A stretch of 64,000 nucleotides of DNA from Buchnera aphidicola (Aphis fabae) (GCF_009069125.1 NZ_CP042427.1:558001-622000), one strand, 5' to 3'; shown: positions 22,114 to 33,354, counted from the first letter of the stretch. Numbers and translations: made by a program. Notes: generated by a model from the letters alone, not told the origin.

Positions 22114-22416
22114 ATGATTTCTTTGTTTCATGGTTTGTTTTTATCATTAATATTATTTATTTTAGGTTTAACATCTCTTATCGTTCGTCGTAATGTACTA
22201 TTTATATTGATTAGTTTAGAAATAATGATGAATGCTGTTGCGTTAGCATTAGTTGTAGTTAGTACATATTGGAAACAACCAGATGGTCAAATAATGTATA
22301 TACTTGCTATTACATTAGCTGCTTCTGAAGCTAGTATAGCATTAGCTTTATTATTACAATTATATAGAAATAAAAAAACATTAAATATTAATGTGTTAAG
22401 TGAGATGAGTGGATGA
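22114..22416 (+). CDS. nuoK: NADH-quinone oxidoreductase subunit K
   Basis: Three-helix membrane subunit (ND4L homologue), 100 aa like E. coli. The two buried glutamates used in proton transfer lie in SLEIMMNAV and [12 protein letters not shown] start at the ATG 22114 (MISLFHGL, matching E. coli MIPLQHGL), 9 nt after AGGA; the TTG one codon upstream is possible but less likely. The stop overlaps nuoL (ATGA). Confidence 0.97.
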   Translation: MISLFHGLFLSLILFILGLTSLIVRRNVLFILISLEIMMNAVALALVVVSTYWKQPDGQIMYILAITLAASEASIALALLLQLYRNKKTLNINVLSEMSG

Positions 22417-24245
22417 ATATTATTTTTTTGATAATTTTATTTCCATTAATTAGTTTCTTTATTTTATCTATTACACAAGGAACACTTTCTAAAGTAAAAA
22501 TATCTATTATAGGAGTATTTTCGATATTTTTTTCTTTTCTTATTACTCTTTTTTATAGCATAATTTTTATTAATCATTCTTTTCAATTTTGGATCCAAAG
22601 GTTATGGTGTTGGATGGCTATTGGTACGTTTAGAATAGATTGTAACTTAATTTTAGATGGATTATCTTTAAGTATGTTAGGAGTGATTACAGGAGTAGGG
22701 TTGTTAATACATATTTTTTCTGTTTGGTATATGCAAAATCAAGAAGGATATTCACGTTTTTTTGCGTATACTAATTTATTTATAGCAAGCATGTCTTTAT
22801 TAGTATTAGCAGATAATTTTATATTAATGTACATTGGATGGGAAGGTGTAAGTGTTTGTTCCTATTTACTAATAGGATTTTATTATAAAAATATTAATAA
22901 TAATAAATGTGCTTTAAAAGCTTTTATTTTAACACGAATTTCAGATATATTTTTAATAATTTCAATGTTTTTAATATATCAAAAATATGGAACATTTACT
23001 TTTCAAAAAATTCACTTTTTATCAAATTTTATTTATATAGATAGTTCCAGTATAAACTTTATAACATTTTTTTTATTAATTGGTGTAATTGGTAAATCAG
23101 CTCAATTTCCATTGCAAACTTGGTTATCAGATGCTATGGTGGGTCCAACTCCTGTTTCAGCTTTAATTCATGCTGCAACTATGGTAACAGCAGGTGTTTA
23201 CTTAATAGGTAGAACACATTTTTTATTTTTATTAGCTCCAAATATATTATATCTTGTAAGTTTTATTGGTATTTTAACAATATTATTTTCTAGTTTTTCT
23301 GCATTAGTTCAAACAGATATAAAACGCATTCTTGCATATTCTACTATGAGTCAAATAGGATATATGTTTTTAGCATTAGGTGTAAAAGCATGGTCTGCTG
23401 CAATTACACATTTAATAATACATGCTATTTTTAAAGCATTGTTATTTTTGTCCGCTGGTTCTTTAATCATTTTTTGTAAAAATGAAAAAAATATATTTAA
23501 AATGTCTAAAATAAATATAAAATGTCCCGTTTTATATATTAGTTTTATTTTTGGAGGAGCATCTTTAATTTCATTTCCATTAATTACAGCTGGTTTTTAT
23601 AGTAAAGGTAATATTTTATTTAGTGTTTTAGAAAGTGGTCATCTTAATTTATTTTTATTTGGTTTATTTGGTTCATTATTAACATCTATTTATACATTTA
23701 GAATGATTTTTGTTTTATTTTATAAGTGTAGTTTTTCTAATTTTTTATATAAGAAAAGATTAACACATAATCTTCCATTGTTAATTCTATTAGGGCTTTC
23801 TAGTGTACTTGGTATATATATTATACCTTCATTATCTTGTATATTCCCTGTGTTTGAACATTCTATAAATAAAAAACTTTTATTTGAAATTATATCTAGT
23901 TTTATATCTTTTTTAGGAATTGGGCTTGCATATTATTTTTGGGTAAAGAATACAGATTTTATTATTAAAATATTAAAATTAAAAATTTTTCGATCTATAC
24001 ATTATTTTTTATTAAATGGATGGTATTTTGATTCATTATATAATTTGTTTTTTGTTGATTTATATTTATCTATTTCTAATGTTTTATTTTCTGATCCATT
24101 TAATAAAATTAATATTTTTTTTATTAATATTACAAAAAATTTTAATTTGACTTTATTAAAAACGGTTAACGGAAATATAAAATGGTATATAGCATCAATG
24201 CTATTAGGTGTTAATTTAATTTTTGCATTAATTTTATTTTTATAA
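22413..24245 (+). CDS. nuoL: NADH-quinone oxidoreductase subunit L
   Basis: Distal antiporter-like membrane subunit (ND5 homologue), 610 aa (E. coli 613). The conserved core is present: [52 protein letters not shown] and the Lys/His pairs of the proton path. The C-terminal part holds the long lateral helix region that spans neighbouring subunits. It is the most AT-driven in its C-terminal third, where Phe, Ile and Leu dominate. Confidence 0.97.
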   Translation: MNIIFLIILFPLISFFILSITQGTLSKVKISIIGVFSIFFSFLITLFYSIIFINHSFQFWIQRLWCWMAIGTFRIDCNLILDGLSLSMLGVITGVGLLIHIFSVWYMQNQEGYSRFFAYTNLFIASMSLLVLADNFILMYIGWEGVSVCSYLLIGFYYKNINNNKCALKAFILTRISDIFLIISMFLIYQKYGTFTFQKIHFLSNFIYIDSSSINFITFFLLIGVIGKSAQFPLQTWLSDAMVGPTPVSALIHAATMVTAGVYLIGRTHFLFLLAPNILYLVSFIGILTILFSSFSALVQTDIKRILAYSTMSQIGYMFLALGVKAWSAAITHLIIHAIFKALLFLSAGSLIIFCKNEKNIFKMSKINIKCPVLYISFIFGGASLISFPLITAGFYSKGNILFSVLESGHLNLFLFGLFGSLLTSIYTFRMIFVLFYKCSFSNFLYKKRLTHNLPLLILLGLSSVLGIYIIPSLSCIFPVFEHSINKKLLFEIISSFISFLGIGLAYYFWVKNTDFIIKILKLKIFRSIHYFLLNGWYFDSLYNLFFVDLYLSISNVLFSDPFNKINIFFINITKNFNLTLLKTVNGNIKWYIASMLLGVNLIFALILFL

Positions 24246-24315
24246 AAAATTTAATTTGTTAATTATATAAAATTTTTAATTGAATAGTTTTATAAATCAT
24301 AGGAATATATATCTG

Positions 24316-25845
24316 ATGTTGCTTTCTTTATTAGTTATCATTCCATTTTTTAGTAGTATTATTTCCTTTTTGTCTTTTAAATTAAATAAATATATTCCTC
24401 GTTATATTGCGATAGTAAGTATAATATTTACAATTTTCATTGCTATTAAAATATGGTTTTTTGGAAATTTTTATATATATCAAATAGATCATTATCCTAA
24501 TTGGAATTATCAGTTAATATTACCTTGGATACCTAGGTTTGGAATTGAATTTCATTTAGCGATTGATGGCTTTTCAATGATTATGTTGTTTTTAACTTTA
24601 TTTTTAGGAATTATTTCTATTTTATGTGCATGGAATGAAATTAAAGAAAATGAAGGATTTTTTTATTTTAATTTGATGTTAGTTCTGACTGGAGTGATAG
24701 GAATTTTTATTGCTTTTGATTTATTTTTATTTTTCTTTTTTTGGGAAATTATATTAGTTCCAATGTATTTTTTAATTGCACTATGGGGAAATAACAAAAA
24801 AGATAAAACAAGTTCTATAAATGCTGCTAATAAATTTTTTATATATTCCCAAATATCTGGTTTGATAATGTTAGTATCAATTTTATTATTAGTTTTTAGT
24901 TATTATAATAATACTCATATTTTAACATTTAATTATAATTTATTACTTTTTAATTCACTTAATTCAAATATAGCATATGTTGTTATGTTAGGTTTTTTTA
25001 TTTCTTTTATTATAAAAATGCCTATTGTTCCATTTCACGGATGGTTATCAGATTTTCATGCTGAATCTTCATATTGTGGTGCGGTTGATATAATTGGTGT
25101 TTTATTAAAAACTGCTCCTTATGCTTTGTTTCGTTATGGTATGACACTATTTCCAAGTACAATACAAGCATTGACCCCGATTGCAATGTTTTTGGGTTTA
25201 TTTAGTGTTTTTTATGGTGCTTTACTAGCTTTTTCTCAAACAAATATTAAACGTTTAATTGCATATTCTTCGATTTCTCATATGGGGTTAATTTTAATTG
25301 CTATTTATAGCAATAGTGAAATTGCTTTTCAGGGAGTAGTAATACAAATAATATCTAATAGTGTAGCTACTGCTGCGTTATGTATCTTATCTGGTCAAAT
25401 TTACAAATATTTTAAAACTCAAAATATTCTTAATATGGGAGGGTTGTGGTCTAAAATTTATTGGATTCCTGCTTTTTCTTTATTTTTTTCTTTAGCAAAT
25501 TTAGGACTTCCAGGAACTGGAAATTTTATTGGTGAATTTTTAATTTTATTTGGAATATTTAAAACATATTCTATTGTGTCTATTATAGCTACAATAAGTA
25601 TTGTTTTTTCTTCTATTTATTCTTTATATATGGTGCAAAGAATTTATTATGGCCCTTGTAAGAAAAATTATTCAATATTTTATCCGAATATTCAAGAGTT
25701 TTGGATATCAATAATATTAATTATTACGTTGATTTTTTTAGGTTTAATGCCTCAAAAGATATTAAATATTTCACAAGGTACTATATTTTCTATATACCAT
25801 TTTCAAAAAAAAAATATTAATTCTATTTCAAAGACAAGGTTATAA
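24316..25845 (+). CDS. nuoM: NADH-quinone oxidoreductase subunit M
   Basis: Antiporter-like membrane subunit (ND4 homologue), 509 aa from the ATG at 24316, the same length as E. coli. That start (MLLSLLVIIPF) matches MLLPWLILIPF and follows AGGA at 24301; a TTG at 24280 would add 12 unrelated residues and is rejected. Seen motifs: PWIPRFGIEFHLAIDG, FFFFWEIILVPMYFLIALWG and PGTGNFIGEF. In the PFHGWLSDFHAESS segment E. coli reads PLHGWLPDAHSQAP, a local divergence in an otherwise conserved stretch. Confidence 0.96.
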   Translation: MLLSLLVIIPFFSSIISFLSFKLNKYIPRYIAIVSIIFTIFIAIKIWFFGNFYIYQIDHYPNWNYQLILPWIPRFGIEFHLAIDGFSMIMLFLTLFLGIISILCAWNEIKENEGFFYFNLMLVLTGVIGIFIAFDLFLFFFFWEIILVPMYFLIALWGNNKKDKTSSINAANKFFIYSQISGLIMLVSILLLVFSYYNNTHILTFNYNLLLFNSLNSNIAYVVMLGFFISFIIKMPIVPFHGWLSDFHAESSYCGAVDIIGVLLKTAPYALFRYGMTLFPSTIQALTPIAMFLGLFSVFYGALLAFSQTNIKRLIAYSSISHMGLILIAIYSNSEIAFQGVVIQIISNSVATAALCILSGQIYKYFKTQNILNMGGLWSKIYWIPAFSLFFSLANLGLPGTGNFIGEFLILFGIFKTYSIVSIIATISIVFSSIYSLYMVQRIYYGPCKKNYSIFYPNIQEFWISIILIITLIFLGLMPQKILNISQGTIFSIYHFQKKNINSISKTRL

Positions 25846-25851
25846 TAAATA

Positions 25852-27306
25852 ATGATGATAAATTTACAAGAATTAACCGCTTTATTACCTTTGTTAATTT
25901 TAATAGCAGGTGTAGTAATAGTTATATTATCTATTTCTTATAATCGAAATCATTTTTTGGTGGCTGTATTTAGTGCTTTTATTCTAATTGTAACTTTTTT
26001 TTCATTATATTTTTTATTTTCAGTGATTCCTATTGATATTACTATGTTATTTCATATTACTAAATATTCTATTTTATATATTAGTATTATTTTACTATCT
26101 AGTTTTGCTACTTGCATTTTTTCATATTCATGGTTATTAAATTATCCTTTTAATAAAGAAGAGTTTTATTTAATGCTTCTTCTTTCGACACTAGGTTCAA
26201 TTTTGTTAACTATTTCTAGTCATATGTCATCAATATTTATTAGTATTGAGCTAATGTCACTGCCAATTTTTGGTTTAATTGCATATTCAAATTATGTAAA
26301 TTATGCTTTAGAAGCATCTTTTAAATATCTTATTTTATCTGCTATATCTTCTGCGTTTTTATTGCTTGGTATTGCTTGGATATATGCTATTTCTGGAGAT
26401 CTTAGTATTTCATCTATAAATCATGTTTTATCATTTGTATTTAATAATGAAAAATTAGTTTTACTATTTGGAATAGTAATGGTATTAATTTCTTTTTTAT
26501 TCAAATTATCATTAGTTCCATTTCATTTATGGACATCTGATATTTATCAAGGAACACCATCTTCAATTTTATCATTTTTTTCTGTTTCTGGGAAAGTAGC
26601 TCTTTTTAGTGTTTTATTAAATATATTTACATGTAATGCTATTATGAATAATAAAATATTATATTTAATATTATCATTAATAAGTATTTTTTCTATATTA
26701 TTTGGTAGTTTAATGGCTATCTTTCAAAAGAACATTAAAAGATTTTTCGGATATTCATCAATATCTCAATTAGGTTATTTATTAATAACATTGCTTGTTT
26801 TAAAAAATAGTTATGTTTTTTCTTTAGAAACAGTTTTAGTTTATCTTGTTAATTATTTGTTGATCAATATATCATATTTTGGTGTTATTCAGTTATTTTC
26901 TCGTTCATCTAATGATATAGACTCAATTAATTCATATAAAGGTTTGTTTTGGTTTCAACCGTTTTTAAGTAGTGTTATGACAATTGTTTTACTATCTTTG
27001 GCTGGTATTCCCATAACTTTGGGTTTTATTGGTAAATTTTATATTTTATCTATTATAATAACCAACCATTTATGGTTCATGGGTTTTAGCTTTTTATTTG
27101 GAACCATATTGGGTTTTTATGGTTATTTTAGATTAATTATTAATTTATATTTAAAACCATCAGATCAATCATTAATTAATAAAGTTACATCAAATATTTG
27201 GATTGATATGCCTTCTAAAATTTTAATATTATTTTCTTCAGTAATATTGTTAATATTGGGGTTATTTCCAAATCCATTAATATATTTAATAAAGTTAACT
27301 GGGTAG
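25852..27306 (+). CDS. nuoN: NADH-quinone oxidoreductase subunit N
   Basis: Third antiporter-like membrane subunit (ND2 homologue), 484 aa (E. coli 485). Conserved stretches include IELMSLPIFGLIAYSN, LEASFKYLILSAISSAFLL, FKLSLVPFHLWTSDIYQG and SLAGIPITLGFIGKFY. Two adjacent ATG codons (25852 and 25855) could start it; the ribosome site is weak. Last gene of the nuo operon. Confidence 0.96.
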   Translation: MMINLQELTALLPLLILIAGVVIVILSISYNRNHFLVAVFSAFILIVTFFSLYFLFSVIPIDITMLFHITKYSILYISIILLSSFATCIFSYSWLLNYPFNKEEFYLMLLLSTLGSILLTISSHMSSIFISIELMSLPIFGLIAYSNYVNYALEASFKYLILSAISSAFLLLGIAWIYAISGDLSISSINHVLSFVFNNEKLVLLFGIVMVLISFLFKLSLVPFHLWTSDIYQGTPSSILSFFSVSGKVALFSVLLNIFTCNAIMNNKILYLILSLISIFSILFGSLMAIFQKNIKRFFGYSSISQLGYLLITLLVLKNSYVFSLETVLVYLVNYLLINISYFGVIQLFSRSSNDIDSINSYKGLFWFQPFLSSVMTIVLLSLAGIPITLGFIGKFYILSIIITNHLWFMGFSFLFGTILGFYGYFRLIINLYLKPSDQSLINKVTSNIWIDMPSKILILFSSVILLILGLFPNPLIYLIKLTG

Positions 27307-27328
27307 TTTATAGCAAATAGATGTCAGT

Positions 27329-27350
27329 AGATAATAATTTAATATTATCT
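27329..27350 (+). terminator. Possible terminator after the nuo operon
   Basis: A perfect 8-bp AT-rich inverted repeat (AGATAATA / TATTATCT, 6-nt loop) lies 23 nt after the nuoN stop. No clear T run follows at once, and hairpins like this arise easily in such DNA. Confidence 0.3.
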
Positions 27351-27410
27351 GATTACTTTAAAAAGTTAATAATTTTTATTAAAATAAATGTTTAATTAAA
27401 AAAAGAGAAA

Positions 27411-28352
27411 TTGAATGATTATTTTTTTTTCGACTTCACTAATATTTGGGTTTTTTTTTTAATTTTAATTAACTTTTTTTTTAAAAAATACAATTTTAAA
27501 AGTAAAATAAATCATTTTTTTTATTTACATCGTTGGATTTTTAGTTATTTTTTTGCTTTTTTTTTGTTTATTTCTATATTTTGGATTTTTTTATATAACA
27601 TCAGTGGAATTAATATTGCTAATAAAAATATTGTTTGTTTTTTAACTAGTTATTTATTAGAAATTATACTTTCAGTAGATAATGTTTTTATTTGGTTTTT
27701 AATTTTTAAATCACTTAAAATACCAATAATTCATCAAAAAAAAGTTTTATCATATGGATTATTAGGAGCTTTCGTATTACGTTTTATATTTTCTTTTTTT
27801 AGTTTTTTTGTATTTTCTAAGTGGCATTGGGTATTATATTTTTTTGGAATATTATTTATATTAATGAGCTTTAAAATATTTTTCATATCAAGTAAAAAAG
27901 AAAATAAACAAAAAAATATAAGCTTATCTTGGATTTATAAAATATTTAGAATAAGTAATAATTCTTGCTGTAAAAATTTTTTTTTAAAAATAAATAATAA
28001 AATATTTTTTACTCCTTTATTTGTATCTTTAATTCTTATAGAATTTAGTGATATTCTCTTTTCGGCAGATAGCATTCCCGCTATTTTCTCTGTTACTCAT
28101 AATTTATTTATTATTTTATCATCTAATATTTTTTCAGTTTTAGGGTTAAGATCTATGTATTTGTTTATAGCTCCTATAGTAAATAAATTTCCTATGATAG
28201 AGTATGCTTTATCATTTATTTTGATGTTTATAGGATTTAAAATATTATTTGAAAAATTCATAATTATTTCAACTTTTCTTACTTTTAGTATTATATTGAT
28301 AATTTTAGTCTCTGCATTTCTGATAAATATAATTTTTATTAAAAAAAAATAA
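27411..28352 (+). CDS. TerC/Alx-family integral membrane protein, likely manganese or metal exporter
   Basis: A 313-aa, very hydrophobic protein with about nine membrane segments. The two TerC family signatures are present: LEIILSVDNVFIW in the first half and EFSDILFSADSIPAIFSVT, then SNIFSVLGLRSMY, in the second; their acidic residues bind metal in the family. Length and layout resemble E. coli Alx (321 aa), a Mn exporter. The start is TTG at 27411 after AGAGAAA; the ATG at 27415 is out of frame and closes quickly. Two long T runs (T9 and T10) near the start are read through in frame. Substrate is inferred from family. Confidence 0.85.
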   Translation: MNDYFFFDFTNIWVFFLILINFFFKKYNFKSKINHFFYLHRWIFSYFFAFFLFISIFWIFLYNISGINIANKNIVCFLTSYLLEIILSVDNVFIWFLIFKSLKIPIIHQKKVLSYGLLGAFVLRFIFSFFSFFVFSKWHWVLYFFGILFILMSFKIFFISSKKENKQKNISLSWIYKIFRISNNSCCKNFFLKINNKIFFTPLFVSLILIEFSDILFSADSIPAIFSVTHNLFIILSSNIFSVLGLRSMYLFIAPIVNKFPMIEYALSFILMFIGFKILFEKFIIISTFLTFSIILIILVSAFLINIIFIKKK

Positions 28353-28427
28353 TATCATGTTAATTATTTATATTTAATATTTTTAAAATTTATATAAATA
28401 AAATTTTTTTTAAAATAAGTTGGAAAT

Positions 28428-29675
28428 ATGTGTAAAAAAAATTTTTCTTTTTTTATGTGGATTGAATATTTAGAAAAATTAAAGAAAAAAAATCAAATAA
28501 ATTTAATAGAAATTAAAAAAATTGCAAAAAAATTAAATTTATTAAATTTAAAGTCTTTTGTTTTTACTATAGGAGGGACTAATGGTAAAGGAACAACATG
28601 TGCTATGTTAGAGCAATTATTATTAGATTCCGGTTACCAAGTTGGTTTATATACATCCCCACATCTTTTAAATTTTATAGAACGTGTTAAAATTAATGGC
28701 TCATATCTTACTGAGATACAATATGTTTCTGCATTTTTTAATATATATTCTGCAAAATCAGATTATTATTTAAGTTATTTTGAATTTATTACACTTTCCG
28801 CTTTGTTTTTATTTAAACAATATTCATTGGATGTTATTATATTAGAAGTTGGTTTAGGAGGAAGATTAGATGCTACTAATATTATAGATTCAAATATATC
28901 TTTAATTACTAATATAGGCATCGATCATACTTCAGTTTTAGGTTCAAATCGATTTAGTATAGCTCGTGAAAAAGCTGGTATTTTTAGAAAAAATAAAATT
29001 GCCGTGATTGGTGAAAAACTTCTTCCAGATTCTGTATATCAAGCAGCATACAAAAGTAAAACAATATTAAAAATAGTTAATAAAGATTGGTATTGGAAAG
29101 AATACAATCATACATGGGATTTAATTCATTCAAATATAGAATTATACGATTTACCAATGCCTCAAATACCATTATCAAATGCTGCAATTGCTTTATCAGC
29201 ATTATTTTATTCCAATCTTAAAGTTAATAAAGAAAAACTAATAAATTCAATATCTACAGTACAATTACAAGGTAGATTTCAAACTATTTCTTGCTCCCCT
29301 TATATTATTGTTGATGTTGCTCACAATTATGATGCTTCCTTATATCTTTCTAAAAAAATTGATCAAATAGATATACAAGGAAATATATATGCAATATTTG
29401 GTGTGTTGAAAGATAAAGATATTTTGTCAATTATTTCTCCACTAAAAGATAAAGTTTATTATTGGTATGTATCTACCTTACCTATAGATCGTACTGCTAC
29501 TATTAAGCAGTTAGAAAATAGTTTACCTATTCAGAATACAATTTTTTTTAATAGCATTTATAATGCTTGGAATAACCTAAAAAAAATATTAACTAAAAAA
29601 GATATAGTATTAGTTTTTGGTTCTTTTATTACTGTTTCAGAATTTATTTCCATAAAAAATCAAGAAATAAAATAA
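28428..29675 (+). CDS. folC: Folylpolyglutamate synthase / dihydrofolate synthase
   Basis: Mur-ligase-fold enzyme adding glutamate to folates, 415 aa (E. coli 422). The P-loop is GGTNGKGTTCAMLE; the YTSPHLLNFIERVKING and LEVGLGGRLDATN motifs are intact, as is VDVAHNYDAS in the C-terminal domain. The cvpA remnant follows 31 nt later; E. coli has dedD between folC and cvpA and purF after, both absent here. Confidence 0.96.
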   Translation: MCKKNFSFFMWIEYLEKLKKKNQINLIEIKKIAKKLNLLNLKSFVFTIGGTNGKGTTCAMLEQLLLDSGYQVGLYTSPHLLNFIERVKINGSYLTEIQYVSAFFNIYSAKSDYYLSYFEFITLSALFLFKQYSLDVIILEVGLGGRLDATNIIDSNISLITNIGIDHTSVLGSNRFSIAREKAGIFRKNKIAVIGEKLLPDSVYQAAYKSKTILKIVNKDWYWKEYNHTWDLIHSNIELYDLPMPQIPLSNAAIALSALFYSNLKVNKEKLINSISTVQLQGRFQTISCSPYIIVDVAHNYDASLYLSKKIDQIDIQGNIYAIFGVLKDKDILSIISPLKDKVYYWYVSTLPIDRTATIKQLENSLPIQNTIFFNSIYNAWNNLKKILTKKDIVLVFGSFITVSEFISIKNQEIK

Positions 29676-29706
29676 CATAATAAAAACATTATTTTTTGGA
29701 AAAACT

Positions 29707-30140
29707 ATGATTTTAATAGATTTTATTATTTTTATTATTGTTTTCTTTTCTACTTTTTTAGGAATATTTAGAGGTTTTTTAAAAGACTTAACATCTACTA
29801 TATTTTGGTTATTTTTTGTATATTTTTTTATTAATTATGTATATTTTAGTAACTTTTATTCTGATATTTTTTTAAAAAATGAAAATTATTTAATAATTTT
29901 AATTACTATTGTTTTTTTTTTACAATAAAAATATTATTAAATTTTATTTTTAACACAATAATTAAAAAATTTAAATTATTATATATTAATATTATTTTAG
30001 GCAGTGTATTTGGTTTTTTTCGTGGAATAATATTAGTATTTTTTTTGCTATTTTGTATTCATAAATACAGTAATACTATTTATTTAAATATATTAAAAGA
30101 ATCTTTTTTAATTCATTTATGTTTGAATAGTTTTAAATAA
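29707..30140 (+). CDS. cvpA: CvpA-family membrane protein, frame interrupted at a T10 tract
   Basis: The open part (29707-29928, 73 aa) gives two membrane helices with the CvpA-like IFRGFLKDLTS segment, then ends in LQ-stop. From 29922 another frame is open to the TAA at 30138-30140 and continues the family pattern (NFIFNTIIKKF, then GSVFGFFRGIILVFFLLF, like E. coli VLGVCFGALRGVLIVAAILFF). One extra T in the run at 29912-29921, or a -1 slip, joins them to about 144 aa (E. coli 162). The junction T-TTT-TTA is in the right phase for -1 ribosomal slippage. Position after folC supports identity. Either a young pseudogene, a slippage-rescued gene, or a base-calling error. Confidence 0.75.
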
Positions 30141-30166
30141 TAATTTTTTAATATTTTATTCAAATA

Positions 30167-30202
30167 CTAAGCACATTATTTTAAAAAATATAGTGTGCTT
30201 AG
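30167..30202. terminator. Bidirectional terminator-like hairpin between cvpA and prs
   Basis: A perfect 9-bp inverted repeat, CTAAGCACA and TGTGCTTAG, extendable by a G-U and three A-T pairs, lies between convergent cvpA and prs. On the minus strand T-rich DNA follows. It probably ends prs transcription 11 nt after the stop. Confidence 0.6.
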
Positions 30203-30212
30203 AATCAATTTA

Positions 30213-31160
30213 TTAATGTTCGAACATCGCAGAAATAGATTCTTCATTACTGATTCGTCTTATAGCTTCTGCTAACATTCCGGCCAATGTAAGAGTTCGT
30301 ACGTTTGGTAGTAATCTAATCTGTTCTTGTAATGGAATGGTATCACATACAACTACTTCATCAATCACAGAACATTTTAAATTTTCTGATGCGTTTCCTG
30401 AAAAAATAGGATGTGTAGCATATGCAAAAACTCTTTTTGCCCCACTTTCTTTAAGAGCTTCTGCAGCTTTGCACAGTGTTCCTCCAGTGTCAATCATATC
30501 ATCAACTAAAATACAATCTCGGTTTGCAACATCGCCAATAATATTCATAACTTGAGAAATATTAGGACGAGGTCTTCTTTTGTCTATAATTGCCATATCA
30601 GTATCATAAAGAAGTTTAGCAATTGCTCGTGCTCTTACTACCCCACCAATATCAGGGGATACAACAATAGGATTTTTTAATTCTCTTTGCAACATATCTT
30701 CTAAAAGAATTAAACTACCAAATACATTATCCACAGGTACATCAAAAAATCCTTGAATTTGTTCAGCATGTAAATCTACTGTTAATACACGATCTACTCC
30801 GATACTAGATAAAAAATCAGCTATAACTTTAGCTGTAATTGGAACACGTGCAGATCTTACGCGTCTATCTTGACGTGAATATCCAAAATATGGTATTACT
30901 GCAGTAATTCTACCAGCTGAAGCTCTTCTTAATGCATCGACCATTACAACAAGTTCCATAATATTATCGTTAGTTGGAGAACAAGTTGATTGTATGATAA
31001 AGACATCACTTCCTCTAACGTTTTCATTAATTTGAACGCTAATTTCACCGTCACTAAATCGACCTACAGATGCATTTCCTAAATTTATATAAAGTCGGTG
31101 AGCAATAAATTTTGCTAGTTTTGGAATAGAATTTCCAGCAAATAATTTCATATCTGGCAT
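30213..31160 (-). CDS. prs: Ribose-phosphate pyrophosphokinase (PRPP synthase)
   Basis: Makes PRPP from ribose 5-phosphate and ATP for nucleotides, NAD, His and Trp; 315 aa as in E. coli. Seen: [10 protein letters not shown], the flexible-loop Arg region [27 protein letters not shown], and the PRPP-binding loop [11 protein letters not shown]. Very strongly conserved and relatively GC-rich for the window. Downstream of ispE as in E. coli. Confidence 0.99.
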   Translation of the reverse strand: MPDMKLFAGNSIPKLAKFIAHRLYINLGNASVGRFSDGEISVQINENVRGSDVFIIQSTCSPTNDNIMELVVMVDALRRASAGRITAVIPYFGYSRQDRRVRSARVPITAKVIADFLSSIGVDRVLTVDLHAEQIQGFFDVPVDNVFGSLILLEDMLQRELKNPIVVSPDIGGVVRARAIAKLLYDTDMAIIDKRRPRPNISQVMNIIGDVANRDCILVDDMIDTGGTLCKAAEALKESGAKRVFAYATHPIFSGNASENLKCSVIDEVVVCDTIPLQEQIRLLPNVRTLTLAGMLAEAIRRISNEESISAMFEH

Positions 31161-31206
31161 AACAAACCTTGTTTTTTATTTTTTATTTTAATGTTGATTT
31201 TTAATT

Positions 31207-32079
31207 TCAAATATGGATATTTTTTTTATAAAAAACATGATGTAATGGAGAAGTATTAACACTTTTAGCAATAAATCCTTGCACGTTCTTAGGAAGTAAA
31301 GAAAATATTTTTTGAGCAGATAGTTTATCATCAAACTCTGAAAAAACACAGGAACCTGTTCCAGTTATTCGAGTTGGTGCATAAATAGATAATATAGAAA
31401 GTAATGTTTTTATTTTTTTAAATTTATTACTTACTATATTTTCAAAATCATTACTAAATGGAGACTGTAACAGTAATTGTATTGTTTTTTTTTGGGATGT
31501 GCTCTCAAGTAAAAAATTGGAAAATATATTTTTTGTTAAAATTTGTATTTTAGGATAGACAACTAGATACCATTTTTCTTTTCTTTGAATAGGATTTAAT
31601 ATTTCTCCTATTCCTTCAACAATAGATGTTTTTCCCATGATAAATGCTGGAATATCTGACCCTATTTTAAGACTAAATTGAGCTAATTCTTCCAATGTAA
31701 ATTTTGTTTTCCACAGTTTGTTTAATGCAATTAATACTGTTGCAGCATTAGATGAACCTCCACCTAGCCCACTTCCTATAGGTATTTTTTTATTTAAAAA
31801 TATTTTTGCTCCAAGAGTAGTACAATTTGTTTTTTCATAATATAATGCTTTTGATTTTAATAATTTAGCTGCTCTAATAATAGTATTTTCTGTATTTAAA
31901 ATAAGTTTTTTTTCAGAAAATAATTCAATTTTTCCAGTTGTATTTGAAACTATTTTTAATGTATCACCATAATTAAGAAATTGAAATAAGCTTTGTATAT
32001 AATGGTATCCGTCTGATCGAACACCTGTAATATATAAAAATAAATTAATTTTTGCAGGAGAAGGCCATGTATATATCAT
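31207..32079 (-). CDS. ispE: 4-diphosphocytidyl-2-C-methyl-D-erythritol kinase
   Basis: GHMP-family kinase of the MEP isoprenoid pathway, 290 aa (E. coli 283). The ATP-binding motif PIGSGLGGGSSNAA, the N-terminal SPAKINLFLYITG and the C-terminal TGTGSCVF motifs are intact. Precedes prs by 46 nt; E. coli lolB and hemA, which stand between ispE and prfA, are absent. Works with IspH in this window. Confidence 0.96.
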   Translation of the reverse strand: MIYTWPSPAKINLFLYITGVRSDGYHYIQSLFQFLNYGDTLKIVSNTTGKIELFSEKKLILNTENTIIRAAKLLKSKALYYEKTNCTTLGAKIFLNKKIPIGSGLGGGSSNAATVLIALNKLWKTKFTLEELAQFSLKIGSDIPAFIMGKTSIVEGIGEILNPIQRKEKWYLVVYPKIQILTKNIFSNFLLESTSQKKTIQLLLQSPFSNDFENIVSNKFKKIKTLLSILSIYAPTRITGTGSCVFSEFDDKLSAQKIFSLLPKNVQGFIAKSVNTSPLHHVFYKKNIHI

Positions 32080-32268
32080 TTTTATGTTTATTTTTAAAAA
32101 ATTATTTTTATGTTAATATTTATTAAAATTATACTGAAAATTATTAAAAATGATATAATCATTTTAATTTGAAGATTTTAATTTGTGATTATTAGAAATA
32201 TATTACTTTATTTTGAAGTATATAAATATTATTTGCATTTTTTTAAATTATAAAAGAGATCATATTAT

Positions 32269-33354
32269 ATGAACACCTCTATTATTAATAAATTAAAATC
32301 TTTAAAATACCGTTATCAAGAAATTGAAGTATTACTTACTCAAAAAGATACTATATTAAATCAAGATAAGTTAAGACACTTATCTAAAGAATATTTAAAA
32401 CTTTCTGAAATTATTAAATGTTTTATTGAATGGGAAAAAATAAAATATGATATGAAAGATATTAATTCTTTATTTGATGATGAAGAAATGCTTGATATAG
32501 CAAAAGAAGAATATTATATACTTAAAAAACAAAAAAAAAAATTAGAAAAAATAATTAAAACATTATTGTTACCTGAAGATCCTAATGATCAGCATAGTTG
32601 TTTAATTGAAATTCGAGCAGCTACAGGTGGAGATGAATCTTCTATTTTTGCAGGTCAACTATGCAGAATGTATATAAGATATGCTGAAAGTTATATGTGG
32701 AAAACAGAAATAATGAGTTCAAGTGAAAATGAAAAAGGGGGATTTAAAGAAATTATAGTTAAAATTACAGGTAAAGGTGCTTCTGGCCGATTAAAATTTG
32801 AATCAGGCGGTCATCGTGTTCAACGAGTTCCTGAAACTGAATCACAAGGAAGAATTCATACTTCTACTTGTACTATTGCAGTCATGCCGGTTCTTCCTAA
32901 AACAGAAAAAGAAGAAATTAATGTATCTGATTTGAAAATTGATACATTTCGTTCTTCTGGTGCTGGTGGTCAACATGTTAATACTACTGATTCAGCAATT
33001 AGAATTACTCATCTCCCAACAGGATATGTAGTAGAATGTCAAGACGAACGATCACAGCATAAAAATAAAGCAAAAGCTTTATCTATTTTATCTGCTCGTT
33101 TATATACTGCAAAGTTAGCACAAAATCAGCAAGAAAATGCTTCTATGAGACGAGTCTTATTAGGTAGTGGTTCAAGATCAGATAGAAATAGAACATACAA
33201 TTTTCCTCAAAATAGAATTACAGATCATAGAATTAATTTAACTATATATAAATTAGATGAAGTATTAGAAGGGAAATTAGATTTTCTTATTGAACCAATA
33301 ATTCAAGAATATCAAACAGATATGCTTTCTTCTTTATCTGAGTTTAAAGGATGA
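32269..33354 (+). CDS. prfA: Peptide chain release factor 1
   Basis: Class I release factor for UAA and UAG, 361 aa (E. coli 360). The catalytic GGQ is in [16 protein letters not shown] and the stop-codon reading PxT motif is in RVPETESQG. The N-terminal coiled coil is Lys- and Ile-rich. Its stop overlaps prmC, which methylates its GGQ glutamine; that pairing is conserved in E. coli. Confidence 0.98.
   Translation: MNTSIINKLKSLKYRYQEIEVLLTQKDTILNQDKLRHLSKEYLKLSEIIKCFIEWEKIKYDMKDINSLFDDEEMLDIAKEEYYILKKQKKKLEKIIKTLLLPEDPNDQHSCLIEIRAATGGDESSIFAGQLCRMYIRYAESYMWKTEIMSSSENEKGGFKEIIVKITGKGASGRLKFESGGHRVQRVPETESQGRIHTSTCTIAVMPVLPKTEKEEINVSDLKIDTFRSSGAGGQHVNTTDSAIRITHLPTGYVVECQDERSQHKNKAKALSILSARLYTAKLAQNQQENASMRRVLLGSGSRSDRNRTYNFPQNRITDHRINLTIYKLDEVLEGKLDFLIEPIIQEYQTDMLSSLSEFKG

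Noticed and set aside
30029..30140. The open frame after the cvpA break considered as a separate small membrane protein
   Set aside because: It has no start codon with a ribosome site and continues the CvpA family pattern, so it is the C-terminal half of the same gene.
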